A model generated the notes under the pieces. The model made no database searches. It was given only the letters and a program-made list of their open reading frames with translations, and was not told the DNA's origin. Both the position numbers and the translations under genes were made by a program. A stretch of DNA of 23,069 nucleotides from Lingula anatina. Taxonomy: Eukaryota; Brachiopoda; Lingulata; Lingulida; Lingulidae. Each line of letters starts with the position of its first letter. Positions within the stretch are counted from its first letter, which is position 1. Shown here in pieces: positions 1 through 9,039 of this stretch. The DNA lies in the NCBI RefSeq assembly GCF_001039355.2, contig NW_019776023.1:113782-136850 (forward strand). The letters are read 5' to 3'.

Positions 1-1417
1 GTAACGATTGGTTGCTCAGATAGTGAGATAGACTTGAAACCGATTAACTTATCTCGTCAATCTGGAAAGCTGTTATAACAGCCAAAACCGTTCACAGGAT
101 TGTTAACAGAGGTTATTAGTCAAATGCTTAGCTGAGAAATTAACCTGTTAGCGGTTATACAATCAGATGGAACCATTGCTTATTGTCATCTAAAAATATT
201 TTGTTTGGATGCTTTAAAATGCCAAAAAATCGTGTTTTTTGTAAAATTTTCCGACTACCCGTTCAATTTGTGAGCGTGCCGCCATTTTGATTGACAGCTC
301 TGGACAGGTCCCTAGCCTAGTGATGCCGAGTAGGGTGTCAAGGATATGTAGTAGGAAACGCTAACATAGGCGATTACGTTTAACCGCAACTAAGAGGTGT
401 GAATTAAGTTGCATTTGAACGTTTCTATGGGCCTTCCTCAGCAATCGAACAATTATACCTGGTAGCTTCTTTCCCTGTCATCGGCAAAGTGATCAGATGA
501 AACTGTTTGTATCTGTTGAGAGAAAGTGGCCGTCACTCGTGTAAATACGAGTTTTGGACAGGTAACGCTGCAAGATTGTTTTAACACTTGGCAATTATCA
601 GGTCAACGAAAAAAAATCCAGTGATTACTTCAGAGCGGTATCTCTCGAAATGCCACCTTAGCATGTTGAAAATCTCATCAAAGGATACCTTTTGCGGTGC
701 AAACTCTTAAACAATTATTACATCCAATGTTAGATACTTTTTTGATCAATATAAACACACAAAAAACTCAAAAACATGACTTTAAGGCCATTTTACCCTT
801 ACTTTAATTTTTACAGTTAGTATAGTATTAAAGTATAGAATGAAAATGGCTTCACGAATTCTCTCAGGTACTTATAGAGGCATGGAAATGTTTTACCTTA
901 CACAAATAAAAAACATCGTTAACATCATTAACTTGGCGATCGATTGTGACACGAGGTTTTTGAAATACTTGTTGACCTTTCAGTTTTGCAATCTACCACT
1001 TCCACATCCACTGTAGCTAAATTCACTGGTGTGAGTCCATAACTTTAAGTAGGCCTACATAAGGTTTTGATCATGTGCTAAAGATATACATGTATATGCA
1101 TTGCTTTCATTGTAGAGGAAGTGGTTTTTAAACAGTTGGCATGTGGTTACTGCTCATCATCCAAGTTTAGAACTTATCTATTAAGAATTTTAATATATAA
1201 ATGAGGCCAATTTGCCCCAAAGCTAAAGAATAAAGTGGAAAATATCCAATTCCTTCCTCAGTTTTTCTGAAATACCTCGTCAACTATTAATTAATACATT
1301 TTACCATTGTCAAGATTTAAGCACAGCTTTTGAAGATTTTCAACATAACCAATCAGTTAAACCTATATAATAATCGATAACCTAGTTTCATATTGCTTAT
1401 TTTTCTATATTTGGCAG
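1..1417 (+). other. Intron 1 (3' part) of gene A
   Basis: No exon is seen here. From about 102 onward this stretch aligns closely with 12391-13694, the intron in front of exon 2 of gene B, with scattered substitutions and small indels. The first ~100 bases do not match the sequence before 12391, so the shared block ends there. The coding exon 1 of gene A should lie upstream of the window, because B has its own at 11408-11503. The intron ends with a pyrimidine-containing tract and the AG at 1416-1417. Confidence 0.75.
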
Positions 1418-1571
1418 ACCAGAACATGGCAGGATTTAGAGAAAAAAGAAATCGCCTTTTTCATCATTGCAGTCATCAGTCTTTTAGCCTCGCTTGGTGT
1501 CGCCATCTACAGTGCAGCCACACAAACTGGACATGATTTCACTTTTGCACTTCTGATAATTGTGAATATCG
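1418..1571 (+). CDS. Gene A exon 2 (TM1 and start of TM2)
   Basis: The exon is 154 nt and enters in phase 0 after TTGGCAG. It begins TRTWQDLEKKE and then runs into a hydrophobic helix (IAFFIIAVISLLASLG) and the start of a second (FTFALLIIVNI). It ends after the first base of a glycine codon. The donor is gtcagt, weaker than the gtaagt of gene B. Compared with B there are three amino-acid differences and two silent ones. Confidence 0.85.
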
Positions 1572-3031
1572 GTCAGTAAACATGTATGAAGCATCTTTTA
1601 CTTTTAGTACTGATTTGCATTAGAAAAATTCTGATATATAGTATTTACGTTGGGATAACAACTCTTCGTATGAAAATCAAAATTCTGCCATACACGTATT
1701 TGTAAACACAGATTATGGTAAATTCCGTCTTACCACATGAGCCGTAGCATTGGTCCGAAGGTTTAATAGTCCGAAGGTTCATTGGTCCGAATATTCACTA
1801 TAGAACCTTCGGACCAATGAACCCTTGATTAAAAAATCGATGAAAATTTTACCACTTTTCGGACAAATGAACCTTCGGACTATCGAGACGCCCCCTTACC
1901 AAACAAAACAGCAGTTATTGCAATAGTTCCAGACATGAGGAAACTACCTGTCTGACAGGTCATGTCTGGCTGAAAAGCCAGAGGATCGACTATTTTAGAG
2001 AAAAAATAAATAATTCTTCTCCACTTTCAGGGTTCTGTTTTCTGTATGTAGTGGAAGCGGTTCCTAGAGAACGTCCTTATGAAACCTTCATATTTGTCAT
2101 TGCCAATGTCATCATCATTGTGTACGTCTGTTCCAACTTTGCCATTACATACCCAGATATTGCTAATGGAAAAGATGATGTTAGGTTCACAGTTAAACTG
2201 GTAAGGGTTTGCCACCATTCACATAGAAACAAAACCCTGACACCTATCTTTTTAAACAAACATTAATTATATTGAAATTTCCTTTTTTTTTATCGAGTGA
2301 TGCTCTCTTGTTGGAAATTGAAACGTGAATTATGGTGTAATACTTAAGTGAAAAATGAACAATACTTATAAGTACTAATAGAATTTTCATCACATTTTCA
2401 AAGTGAGGATTATGGGCAAATTGTTGCTCAAAAACAATTTTTTTTGCTTTAGAATACTCGAAAAAATTAATAATCTCACCCATATTTTACCCCTTGTTAT
2501 TCAGGTACGGCTCATATTCACCGTTATCCTGGTCCCGTTGAATATATATTTAGGCCTCTGGGTGTCGTACACATATTTCCAGTCAGGGAACTTGATACTC
2601 AGAACAGTTGGAGCCAGTGAGGCCTTACAGAACTCCTGCAAGACTCTGTTCTTTACGGATACAGTTCTCAAGTTTGATGTCCAGATGGCTGTGAGTGCCC
2701 AGTGATTGCATTATGCCAAATTGATATTGTTCTTTGTTTTATTATTTATTATTTTTTGCTATATGTTACCACAGTAAAAGTTCAGTCTCAATAACATTAC
2801 CTTGAATATAAACTTCTACTAAATTTTTCATAATTTCATCTGATATGTGTCGTTTGACTGATGGCAAAACAACATGTGGGCAATATTTATCTGAATGCAA
2901 TTAATTGATCAAAATTTTTTCTATCTGAATGTAATTAACTGAAATCAAAATGATTATTGATGAGAATTTATCAGAATTTATATTATATATTGCAGTCTTG
3001 TTAGACAATCAGCCAATCAGTCTATTTCTTC

Positions 3032-3062
<31 letters not shown>

Positions 3063-5104
3063 TTTGTTTATTTATTCCAGTCAAGTTTGCTGATACTCAT
3101 TCTGAAGGATGGCCATACAACGGGTACGCTAGGGATCTGTGTCCTGACCATAGGGTTTGTCTTCACTGTGGCTTGGTCACTACTGGGGTATATTGCTGTA
3201 AGTGCTTGCACACACGAACACACATACACACACACACACACACTGTAACGTATTACACACACACACACACATGCACATGCACACGCACAGTCAGGGCTCG
3301 ATATAGCCCTTTGATCTGACAATTTATGAAAAGAACGCTGGAAACTTCATTACTGTTGGTTAGTAATGGTTATACCGTTTACTCTGCTGCTTTCTTAAAA
3401 TTAAAAAAAGAAAAACTGTATCTACCAAATTATTTTCAGTAGCTTGTTCTTGCAGTGCCTCTCTCAGGCTCAAATTGTGAAAATTAAGAGTGCACAAAAG
3501 TTCTGTCATATTCTGCAAGAGTCAGCAAGGCCAGTTATTCTTTTAGATATTCTTTAATTTGGAATGTAACAAAATGAAATAAACACAATGAAAGTATCTT
3601 GTAATTTGTTTAGTTTATCTTGAAATAATTACATACATTTTTCATTTTGCACAAAAACATTTCCATAGAAAGAAATCAGTTGATTATATCCCAATGTGGG
3701 GCAAGTGAAATCTTTGAGGGGCTAGTGAAAATTGAGCCATACTTGCCCACTGGGTAAATTTGAGTCTGAAATTGAATTTCGAGGCCTGACAGTTATATTT
3801 TACACTTGCCTTACACTGTAGATATGTGTAATAACAACAGGGCTTTCTTTTACTATGGGCTGGATTCCACTGGGATATTTTGCTATACTAGTAAATGAAC
3901 ATACTAATGCAAACCTATGAACATTCAGGAAGATATTATACTGTAAGGGTGCATTCCCAGAGATTTGGATCGATCCAGAGATTTAGATTTAGATCGACCT
4001 AACTCCCTGGGGGTTCACGCTAAATTGCAGTCAGCCGAGCGCGCACCATAGTTAATTACCCCCTTTCAGCTTTTAGTAGACGGGACAGACGCTTAAGCCA
4101 GCTAAGCTGACAGTAATCTAGTGAGACTCCCCGCAGGGATAGATCGATCTAAAATCTATGGGAATGGGGTCTAAGGAGAGAAGAGGGTGCACATGTACAC
4201 CAATGCTATAATCACCCACATATGTACTAGTAGGGCCTAGGGATAATTTTGCAGTGCATCTCCATTACTGCCATAAATGTACTATTTTTGGTGTATTATA
4301 GTTGATTTATTTATATCCTCATCTTCGTTTTAGATGAGATATGAAAACAAGATTCTAACATTCATTTTTTTCACGACGTCTGTATTTGAACCAGGCTACA
4401 TTATTTTCAAAGTATACCAGGTATGTAAATGCAGAGTTTGTGTGTGTGGGGGGGTTGGAACACATATGGCCCCGTGGTGCCCCTGGCAAAATTTTTAAGT
4501 TAAATGTGGTAATTTTTTAAGCCCTTGTACCCCACTCTATCCTTGGTAAAATCATGAATTGAGTTTGTTACCAATACTGAAGTTATTTTCAACCAGTAAC
4601 AGAAATGAAAAAAATAAATACAATCAATGAATTTGCTTTGCTTAAGTTTGGAAAGCATGAATCTATCAAATGTCTTCAAAAAGTAACTGTCCACAGTTTG
4701 CAAGTCAGCATCATTATGGTTGCTAAGTGACCCCAACCGATGTTGACAGTTGGCATGACAACTCCACCCAGCCACTCCCCTTTCCTTACTTTTGATAGGC
4801 TATACTTAAATTTATACTACTTCAAGGTGTTGATTTTGTCACGTAACATGCTGCAAAACATTTTTTCCTTTTCTCTGTGTACTCTAAACAAGCAAACAAA
4901 AAAGAAATAATAAAATATTTGTTTTGTTTATTTAAGGCAGCTACAGATGTGGCTGATGAAAATCAAGAACCAGACACCAGTATAGACGCAGTGACATTCG
5001 TAGGCGCAGGCTTGGCGCTGATAGTGCGCGTCATTTTGCTGGTCTTCTGTTACAAAGTGTACAGAAATTATGGAGTTGGGCTCAAAGAAAAAGGTAACAA
5101 ATGA
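1418..5104 (+). CDS. Gene A: multi-pass membrane protein, DUF7789-like (5' partial)
   Basis: Six coding exons are visible: 1418-1571, 2031-2200, 2505-2690, 3081-3197, 4334-4420 and 4937-5104, joined in phase (882 nt, 293 residues plus stop). The start codon is outside the window; the paralog suggests a missing 32-residue first exon. About eight hydrophobic segments are seen. Motifs include ERPYETFIF, RTVGASEALQ, LKFDVQ, EPGYIIFK, GLALIVR and NYGVGLKEK at the C-terminus. The pattern recalls invertebrate DUF7789-type membrane proteins of unknown function; that is recall, not a search result. No catalytic or ligand motif is recognised. All exon frames are open and nearly all junctions are canonical, so A looks functional. 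It differs from B at about 20 of 293 residues. Expected location: a membrane; which one is unknown. Confidence 0.85.
1729..1901. mobile_element. Palindromic MITE-like insertion in intron 2 of gene A
   Basis: The block is bounded by a 7-bp direct repeat CTTACCA (1729-1735 and 1895-1901), which looks like a target site duplication. The aligned site in gene B (about 14003-14015) lacks the block, so this is an insertion. The ~159-bp interior repeats the word TCCGAAGGTTC several times in both orientations, for example near 1751, 1769 and 1784 forward and near 1804, 1858 and 1872 reverse. It can therefore fold into more than one hairpin. It has no coding capacity. The superfamily is not determined. 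Confidence 0.75.
2031..2200 (+). CDS. Gene A exon 3 (TM2 end and TM3)
   Basis: The exon is 170 nt, preceded by CCACTTTCAG and followed by gtaagg. It completes the split glycine codon and encodes GFCFLYVVEAV, the hydrophilic turn PRERPYE, a long helix (TFIFVIANVIIIVYVCSNFA) and a polar loop ending KDDVRFTVKL. It ends on a codon boundary. Gene B changes E, P and R in the loop to G, L and G. Confidence 0.88.
2505..2690 (+). CDS. Gene A exon 4 (TM4, RTVGA and LKFD motifs)
   Basis: The exon is 186 nt (62 codons), preceded by TTATTCAG and followed by gtgagt, phase 0-0. It encodes TM4 (RLIFTVILVPLNIYLGLW), then the polar signature NLILRTVGASEALQ and the segment LFFTDTVLKFDVQMA leading into the next hydrophobic stretch. 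These are the most recognisable motifs of the protein. B carries five clustered amino-acid changes at LKFD. Confidence 0.9.
3031..3077 (+). repeat. (TTTA)n microsatellite abutting exon 5 acceptor of A
   Basis: About eleven TTTA/TTTG units run directly into TTATTCCAG, so the repeat itself serves as the pyrimidine-rich tract for the exon 5 acceptor. Gene B has only a short TTTATTTATTTCAG version at the same place (16277-16289). Confidence 0.9.
3081..3197 (+). CDS. Gene A exon 5 (TM5 end and TM6)
   Basis: The exon is 117 nt (39 codons), phase 0-0, with acceptor TTTATTCCAG and donor gtaagt. It encodes SSLLILILKDGHTTGTL and then a helix beginning GICVLTIGFVFTVAW and ending LLGYIA. It differs from B at six residues, the highest density of any exon. 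Intron 5 contains a diverged copy of its second half (3822-3890). Confidence 0.9.
3208..3289 (+). repeat. (CA)n-rich microsatellite in intron 5 of gene A
   Basis: CA-rich tracts follow the exon 5 donor and are interrupted by GTAACGTATTAC near 3245-3256. The B counterpart (about 16418-16550) has shorter tracts and an extra ~60 bases with an exon-5-like fragment. Confidence 0.85.
3695..3791 (-). repeat. GGGCAAGT dispersed repeat, intron 5 of A
   Basis: The sequence contains GGGGCAAGTGAAA, ACTTGCCCACTGGG and, near its end, GAGGCCTGACAG. Read on the minus strand it begins CTGTCAGGCCTCGAAATT and continues with GGGCAAGT words. That resembles, in opposite orientation, the CAGTCAGGGCT(C/T)GA-ATAGCCC sequence at 3289-3312 (truncated) and 16546-16640 (longer). 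The B counterpart is 19373-19466. It appears to be a short interspersed repeat of unknown class. Confidence 0.5.
3822..3890 (+). pseudogene. Exon-5-like segment in intron 5 of A (cassette exon or exon relic)
   Basis: These 69 nt are open and start after CACTGTAG. They encode ICVITTGLSFTMGW followed by IPLGYFAIL. Exon 5 has ICVLTIGFVFTVAW and then SLLGYIA at the equivalent position: about 12 of 21 residues and roughly two thirds of bases match, with several third-position differences. Resemblance continues upstream as TL before the TAG, matching TLG in exon 5, so the AG may be a derived stop or acceptor. A possible donor, gtaaat, follows at 3891. As a cassette it would be in phase 0-0. Gene B keeps the same open segment with three substitutions. 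Whether it is spliced cannot be told from sequence. Confidence 0.6.
3948..4172. mobile_element. Inverted-repeat MITE-like element, intron 5 of A
   Basis: Imperfect terminal inverted repeats are seen. The left end reads GGTGCATTCCCAGAGATTT with an AGATCGACC block; the right end reads TCGATCTAAAATCTATGGG then AATGGGGTC. The word TAAGG occurs at both edges (about 3944 and 4172) and could be part of a target duplication. Copy B has it at 19623-19822, so it was inserted before the duplication. Copy A has an extra internal ~20-bp repeat at the left end. No coding capacity. Confidence 0.6.
4334..4420 (+). CDS. Gene A exon 6 (TM7)
   Basis: The exon is 87 nt (29 codons), phase 0-0, with acceptor TTCGTTTTAG and donor gtatgt. 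It starts MRYENKILTF, forms a short helix and ends with the motif EPGYIIFKVYQ. Gene B differs by one residue (T to A) and one silent change. Confidence 0.88.
4421..4936 (+). other. Intron 6 of gene A
   Basis: A short GT/G run lies just after the donor (about 4437-4456), where B has a long (GT)n tract. Otherwise this is plain AT-rich intron aligned with 20072-20643. No gene or element is recognised. Confidence 0.75.
4937..5104 (+). CDS. Gene A exon 7, C-terminal TM8 and stop
   Basis: The exon opens after TTTATTTAAG and runs 56 codons to TGA at 5102-5104. It encodes an acidic loop (DVADENQEPDTSID), the last helix (VTFVGAGLALIVRVILLVF) and the cationic tail YRNYGVGLKEKGNK. A GT lies at 5094 and could act as a donor, but the downstream reading frame does not look coding, so the stop is preferred. 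It differs from B at one base only. Confidence 0.87.
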   Translation, partial: AATDVADENQEPDTSIDAVTFVGAGLALIVRVILLVFCYKVYRNYGVGLKEKGNK

Positions 5105-5176
5105 AAAAGATGTTCTAGGCCACTAGTTCCAACTTAAAATATCTTTGATATATATTTAGTGTTTAAGTTGAGTGGA

Positions 5177-5203
5177 CGTGTGTGTGTGTGTGTGTGTGTG
5201 TGT
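5177..5203 (+). repeat. (GT)n microsatellite, 3' UTR of A
   Basis: About 13 GT units; the B counterpart is at 20884-20912. Confidence 0.9.
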
Positions 5204-5276
5204 TGACTTCATCCCCCACCTATTTACACACACACATATGTAATGGTATATATTACCAGTTGGAAATATGCAACTC

Positions 5277-5287
5277 AATAAAATAAA
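5277..5287 (+). promoter_or_regulatory. Candidate poly(A) signals of gene A
   Basis: Two overlapping AATAAA hexamers lie about 175 nt after the stop and are conserved at the same spacing in gene B (20980-20990). Use is inferred. Confidence 0.45.
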
Positions 5288-6159
5288 GATATTTGTCAGC
5301 GTACCACCTCACACATGTGGCTATAGTATAAAGTTGTCTGATTGATAGATGCCATTTTTTTTAATTGTGTGATTGATAGGTGCCAGATTGAAGTTGAGAT
5401 TAGGTGTACACAACACCGTATTCAGTGGCACACCATTAGTGATAAACCACACTAAATTGTATATGTATATTTTTTATTTAATAACATTTAAACTAAAAAA
5501 CCCACAGGATATAAAACCACTAAGGAAGTACAGAATAACAGCAATGTCATATTTATATAGAATAAATAGTTTTATTTGAAGGGGCAGTATACAGGAGTTT
5601 CATTATTATAGATACAACTATTTGAATATGAAAGCTTGACAGAGACACATAGTTCCTTGAACTAATCGAATGGCCTTGTGTTTGAAATGACCACCTCTGG
5701 ATATTAATTGTATTGGTTCGACCCCGCCCTGGGACATACCAGTCCTTAATGAATGGTGCTTGCTGCCTCCCTCCCTGTCTACTGCCCCTACACATGTACC
5801 ATAATTTGCTTATGATTATATAATTTGTGTGCAATCCTGTATACAGTCTCCTTAGTCATTGATTGTGGCTTCTGTTGTGGTTTCTAAACTAACATGGGCT
5901 CATGTGGTTGTATTTTCAGTATTTATAAAGCCCTTTTGGCACTCCCCTTACCCCCCTTTGAACCCTGGGGAGAGTACTAAGACGTACCAATGCCTCAAAC
6001 TAGCGACTGAGTCGTCACCAGAGACACAAGGTGCTTACTAACAAGACAGTGACTTGTGTATGGATATGGCTTTAAGTTCTGCTCATACAATACCATGACT
6101 ACTTAAGATTGGATACCTGACTCGCCTTGAAAACCATAGTCTGGTTGTACCCTCTACCA

Positions 6160-6234
6160 GGCGACAGACTGATTTTCCACAGATATTCACAGATATGTCT
6201 CTAGATAAATAGACGGTCATTTTGGTCTGTTGCC
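6160..6234. mobile_element. 75-bp small inverted-repeat element, copy 1
   Basis: The ends read GGCGACAGAC and, on the other strand, GGCAACAGAC (9 of 10 matching). The core contains ACAGATATTCACAGATAT and TCTCTAGATAAATAGAC. The same unit occurs at 21844-21918 in the B flank and, diverged, at 8679-8750 in the unique spacer. Occurrence outside the duplication suggests a mobile MITE-like family. Confidence 0.5.
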
Positions 6235-7345
6235 AAGCTTTTTTTTTCTTGTGCTCATGTGAAATCTTTGCATATAACTGCAAATGTATATTTTGATTGT
6301 ATGGAATTTTTGTACAGTTCATTTTATCCAAGCTTAGTTATCATTATTTTTATCGCTCTCCATATATTTTAGAAATCCAGTTTTTTTTTCAGATTCTGAA
6401 AGAATTACCCTTTCAGAGTTTCCATGGACTTTTTTGCTGTACAATTACAATTATTTGATATTATTTTTACAGTATTGTAAGGCAGACCTGTAAACATGAA
6501 ATGGTAAAAAAAGCTCTTGCAAGAGACTTAATGCCTATATTAATATATGATATATTACTTATGTTCCTGTTTTGTTCTAATCTCTTAAGCTGATTTTAAT
6601 ATCAAGAAGAAATTTTCATCAATTTTAAGATATGATGATTTTGTTGTTAATATTTGGTGTTTTATGTTTGTTGGGAAATCTTTTGGGGACCATTTGAGAT
6701 CTCATTTATGTGACTTTATAAAGATGTATTATATTTAACATGATTTCTTTAATTACAAAATATTTTAATGCAATTATGGGTAAGTGTGTGAGAAAAGGTG
6801 CTGCTGAACTTGTTATATTGTTCAATATTCAAGACTGTGCAATGCAATCTTTTATGCTTTTATTTTCTTTGTAATTGACTGGTTATTGCTACACAATGTG
6901 TATGATTTATCATCATAATTTGTAATAGAAGTAATTTAAAAATAATGTAAAAAAAATATGTGCTGCAGATTTTTCTAGTTATATTACTTAGTTGTGATTT
7001 TTTGTGACAGATCCAGTAAATTGTTTTGTCCATATGGTTAAGTTGGAAAATAAAGTTGTGGTCATTATGTTAAACGTAATTTTGTCAAATTAATAAATTA
7101 TGTGTATTCTATTTGTTAAAAAGTGTAATCGTGCATCATACTATGCGACTGTATATTTGTCAAAGTGCAAGTTCACAAAATGCAAATATGTGTAGTTATA
7201 AAGTTATACATCTATACATACAAACAGCTGTATCATAAAAATACACATTCCCAATTCAATCTTGAAATCCTTGCCTTTAGATGTGATAAATAAATATACA
7301 TCATATAAATCTATAATAAATATCCTGATTATTTAATCTATTTAG

Positions 7346-8678
7346 CTTTTTTTTTTTTCATATAGTATGGATTTCATTCATGCAAAAGCCAGAGCATTAG
7401 ATCTATAAAGTGCAAGGGATCTTTTGACAACATTTGCTGGAGGAATTTTCAATTTATAATCATTTTACTTTCGCCTCATTGAACAATTACAGAAAATTAA
7501 AAATGTACTAAATGGCCCCTTTTCGCAAGGCTTATTTTCACACTGCTACTGCTCTGACATTGCCATTGCAAATTACCACTTTTTTCAAAGATATTTTGGA
7601 CAGGGCTGTTTAGATGTAAGCTGAAAAGAAAGGCATACAAGTAGGTTATTTTGATAACTGACTATTGTGATTTTGAGCTGTGATTTTTTGATTACGAATA
7701 CCAAAATCTCGAGGCAGGGATAATTTTTCCTTTGCACTTGGCATTATATGAATATACCAAACCTTTATTCAAAGAGGCAACTTCATAAGGTAAATTTTAA
7801 GTTGAGGAACTCGTATCAAGAAAAGGTCGTCAATTACAATCCATACGGTAGCAAAAACCTATAATAAATAACAGAGGAAATTTATATCTGGAATGACGAA
7901 TAGATTGGTTTCAAGGAATCAAATCTTTAAAAAATTGAAGCAGAACAAATTTAAGAATAAATTTGAAATAGCAAAATTTTTAATTTATACAAATTGAATT
8001 TGTAGATTTTTGTTTTGGAAAAGCTTCAGGTATGTTTCTTTCATTAGCATTTTAACTTGTTAAATTCCATTATATGTGACCTACATACAAGAGATGGATA
8101 CAGGGTCTTTTGTAGTTTAGGAGGAGAAGCGGTAACGGTGCCCTGAGTGTCAGAGTCACTGTGTCACCGTTTTGCTGATATGGGTTATATATGAAATCAA
8201 GATCGAGCTGGCAAAACTGAAATCTAGAACCTAGGGAAGGTAACGGTGACGTGGCGTCGGAGCTGGCGAACGATACGGGTCGGGACTAAAACCATGTGCA
8301 CCGCCAGTGACGCGCTATTGGTACAATAATTTTTTCACATAACAAACTCAACAAACTCAGAATCACACGCAGGACTACCCAACCACCAGACTCGGCACCG
8401 AATGATCATGAATTCACCGGTAGATCGGACCAAAATACCCGTTTTCAAGGTGTGTATCAGTACGCGCTTCGAAGTATCAGACGCGACGGATTGTAAAATG
8501 ACATATTGAGGATTGTAAAATACAAAACTTAACAGCTGCCGCACCGCAACTGGTTCGGCAACTGGTCCTCATTTCCCACCTTTTGAGGCCTTTGCTTTCA
8601 TGCGTTAGTACAGCTATTTCATATCAGAATCCTCAACAGGAGTGCTAACGCATGAATTTTCGTGCTAGAAATATTGAT
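7346..8678. other. Unique spacer, no gene recognised
   Basis: AT-rich to about 8100, then more mixed composition with GGTAACGGTG occurring near 8130 and again near 8240. No exon, RNA gene or transposon is recognised. The short minus-strand frame at 8335-8544 has no family features. Confidence 0.6.
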
Positions 8679-8750
8679 GCGACAGATTGATTTTTTACAG
8701 ATATTCACAGATATATGTCTCTAGATAAATAGACAGTCGTTTGGCTCTGT
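8679..8750. mobile_element. 75-bp small inverted-repeat element, diverged copy 2
   Basis: GCGACAGATTGATTTT, ACAGATATTCACAGATAT and TCTCTAGATAAATAGAC match the units at 6160-6234 and 21844-21918. The right end is degraded (TTTGGCTCTGT). About 40 bp on, CCTGGTAGAGGG is the reverse complement of the bases just left of copy 1, so the family may extend beyond the 75-bp core. Confidence 0.55.
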
Positions 8751-8805
8751 GTCTGGATTTTTCCGCCTTTCCCTATATAATCTGCCACCCTGGTAGAGGG
8801 GATAA

Positions 8806-9039
8806 TAGGGGAGACCGGGGCTAGTTGGACCCCGGGGTAAGTTGGACCCCCATCAAGTCTGTTTAAAAAAGTTACTTTAAGATGCTAAATTGGACTCACT
8901 GCCTACGCTTTATTAGCACTATTGGATACGGCCACTTTACAAAATGATGTGATCAATTATTTTTACCCCATAGTTACTTTGTCATAAATTGATGGGGGGT
9001 CAACTTACCCCGAGGTCCAACTAGCCCCGGTCTCCCCTA
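8806..9039. mobile_element. 234-bp MITE with ~46-bp terminal inverted repeats
   Basis: The left end begins TAGGGGAGACCGGGGCTAGT and the right end finishes with its reverse complement. The arms (about 8806-8851 and 8994-9039) match with only about two mismatches. Outer bases TA on both sides are compatible with a TA target, as in Tc1/mariner-type MITEs, but that class is inferred. The interior (~140 bp) is AT-rich and noncoding. High arm identity suggests a fairly recent insertion. Confidence 0.85.

Larger units (their letters stand above)
5105..7345 (+). other. 3' UTR and downstream flank of gene A
   Basis: AT-rich sequence with no recognised gene. It aligns almost end to end with 20812-23069, with more substitutions and indels than the coding exons. 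It contains a (GT)n tract, overlapping AATAAA signals at 5277-5287 and a small inverted-repeat element at 6160-6234. The real transcript end is not determined; later AATAAA-like words also occur, for example near 7048. Confidence 0.6.

Noticed and set aside
2027-2259. Minus-strand frames over exon 3 (also 15140-15427 in B)
   Set aside because: They are antisense shadows of a well-supported exon with correct splice sites on the plus strand.
2244-2483. Minus-strand frame in intron 3 of A
   Set aside because: AT-rich intron; the frame is broken in the aligned B intron.
3068-3322. Minus-strand cysteine/valine-rich frame over exon 5 and the CA repeat
   Set aside because: It is a translation of (GT)n on the antisense of a real exon; the B version has a different frame.
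4500-4775. Minus-strand 91-residue frame in intron 6 of A
   Set aside because: It is not preserved as a frame in B (20150-20470), where indels interrupt it.
5373-5579. Open frame after the stop of gene A (also 21075-21272 in B), possible eighth exon reached from the GT at 5094
   Set aside because: The frame is shared and its only indel is 9 nt, but all six substitutions between the copies change residues and the start is not ATG. It behaves as 3' UTR.
5710-5730. B-box-like GGTTCGACCCC, possible tRNA
   Set aside because: No A box or cloverleaf at suitable spacing; copied with the flank at 21415 without further signal.
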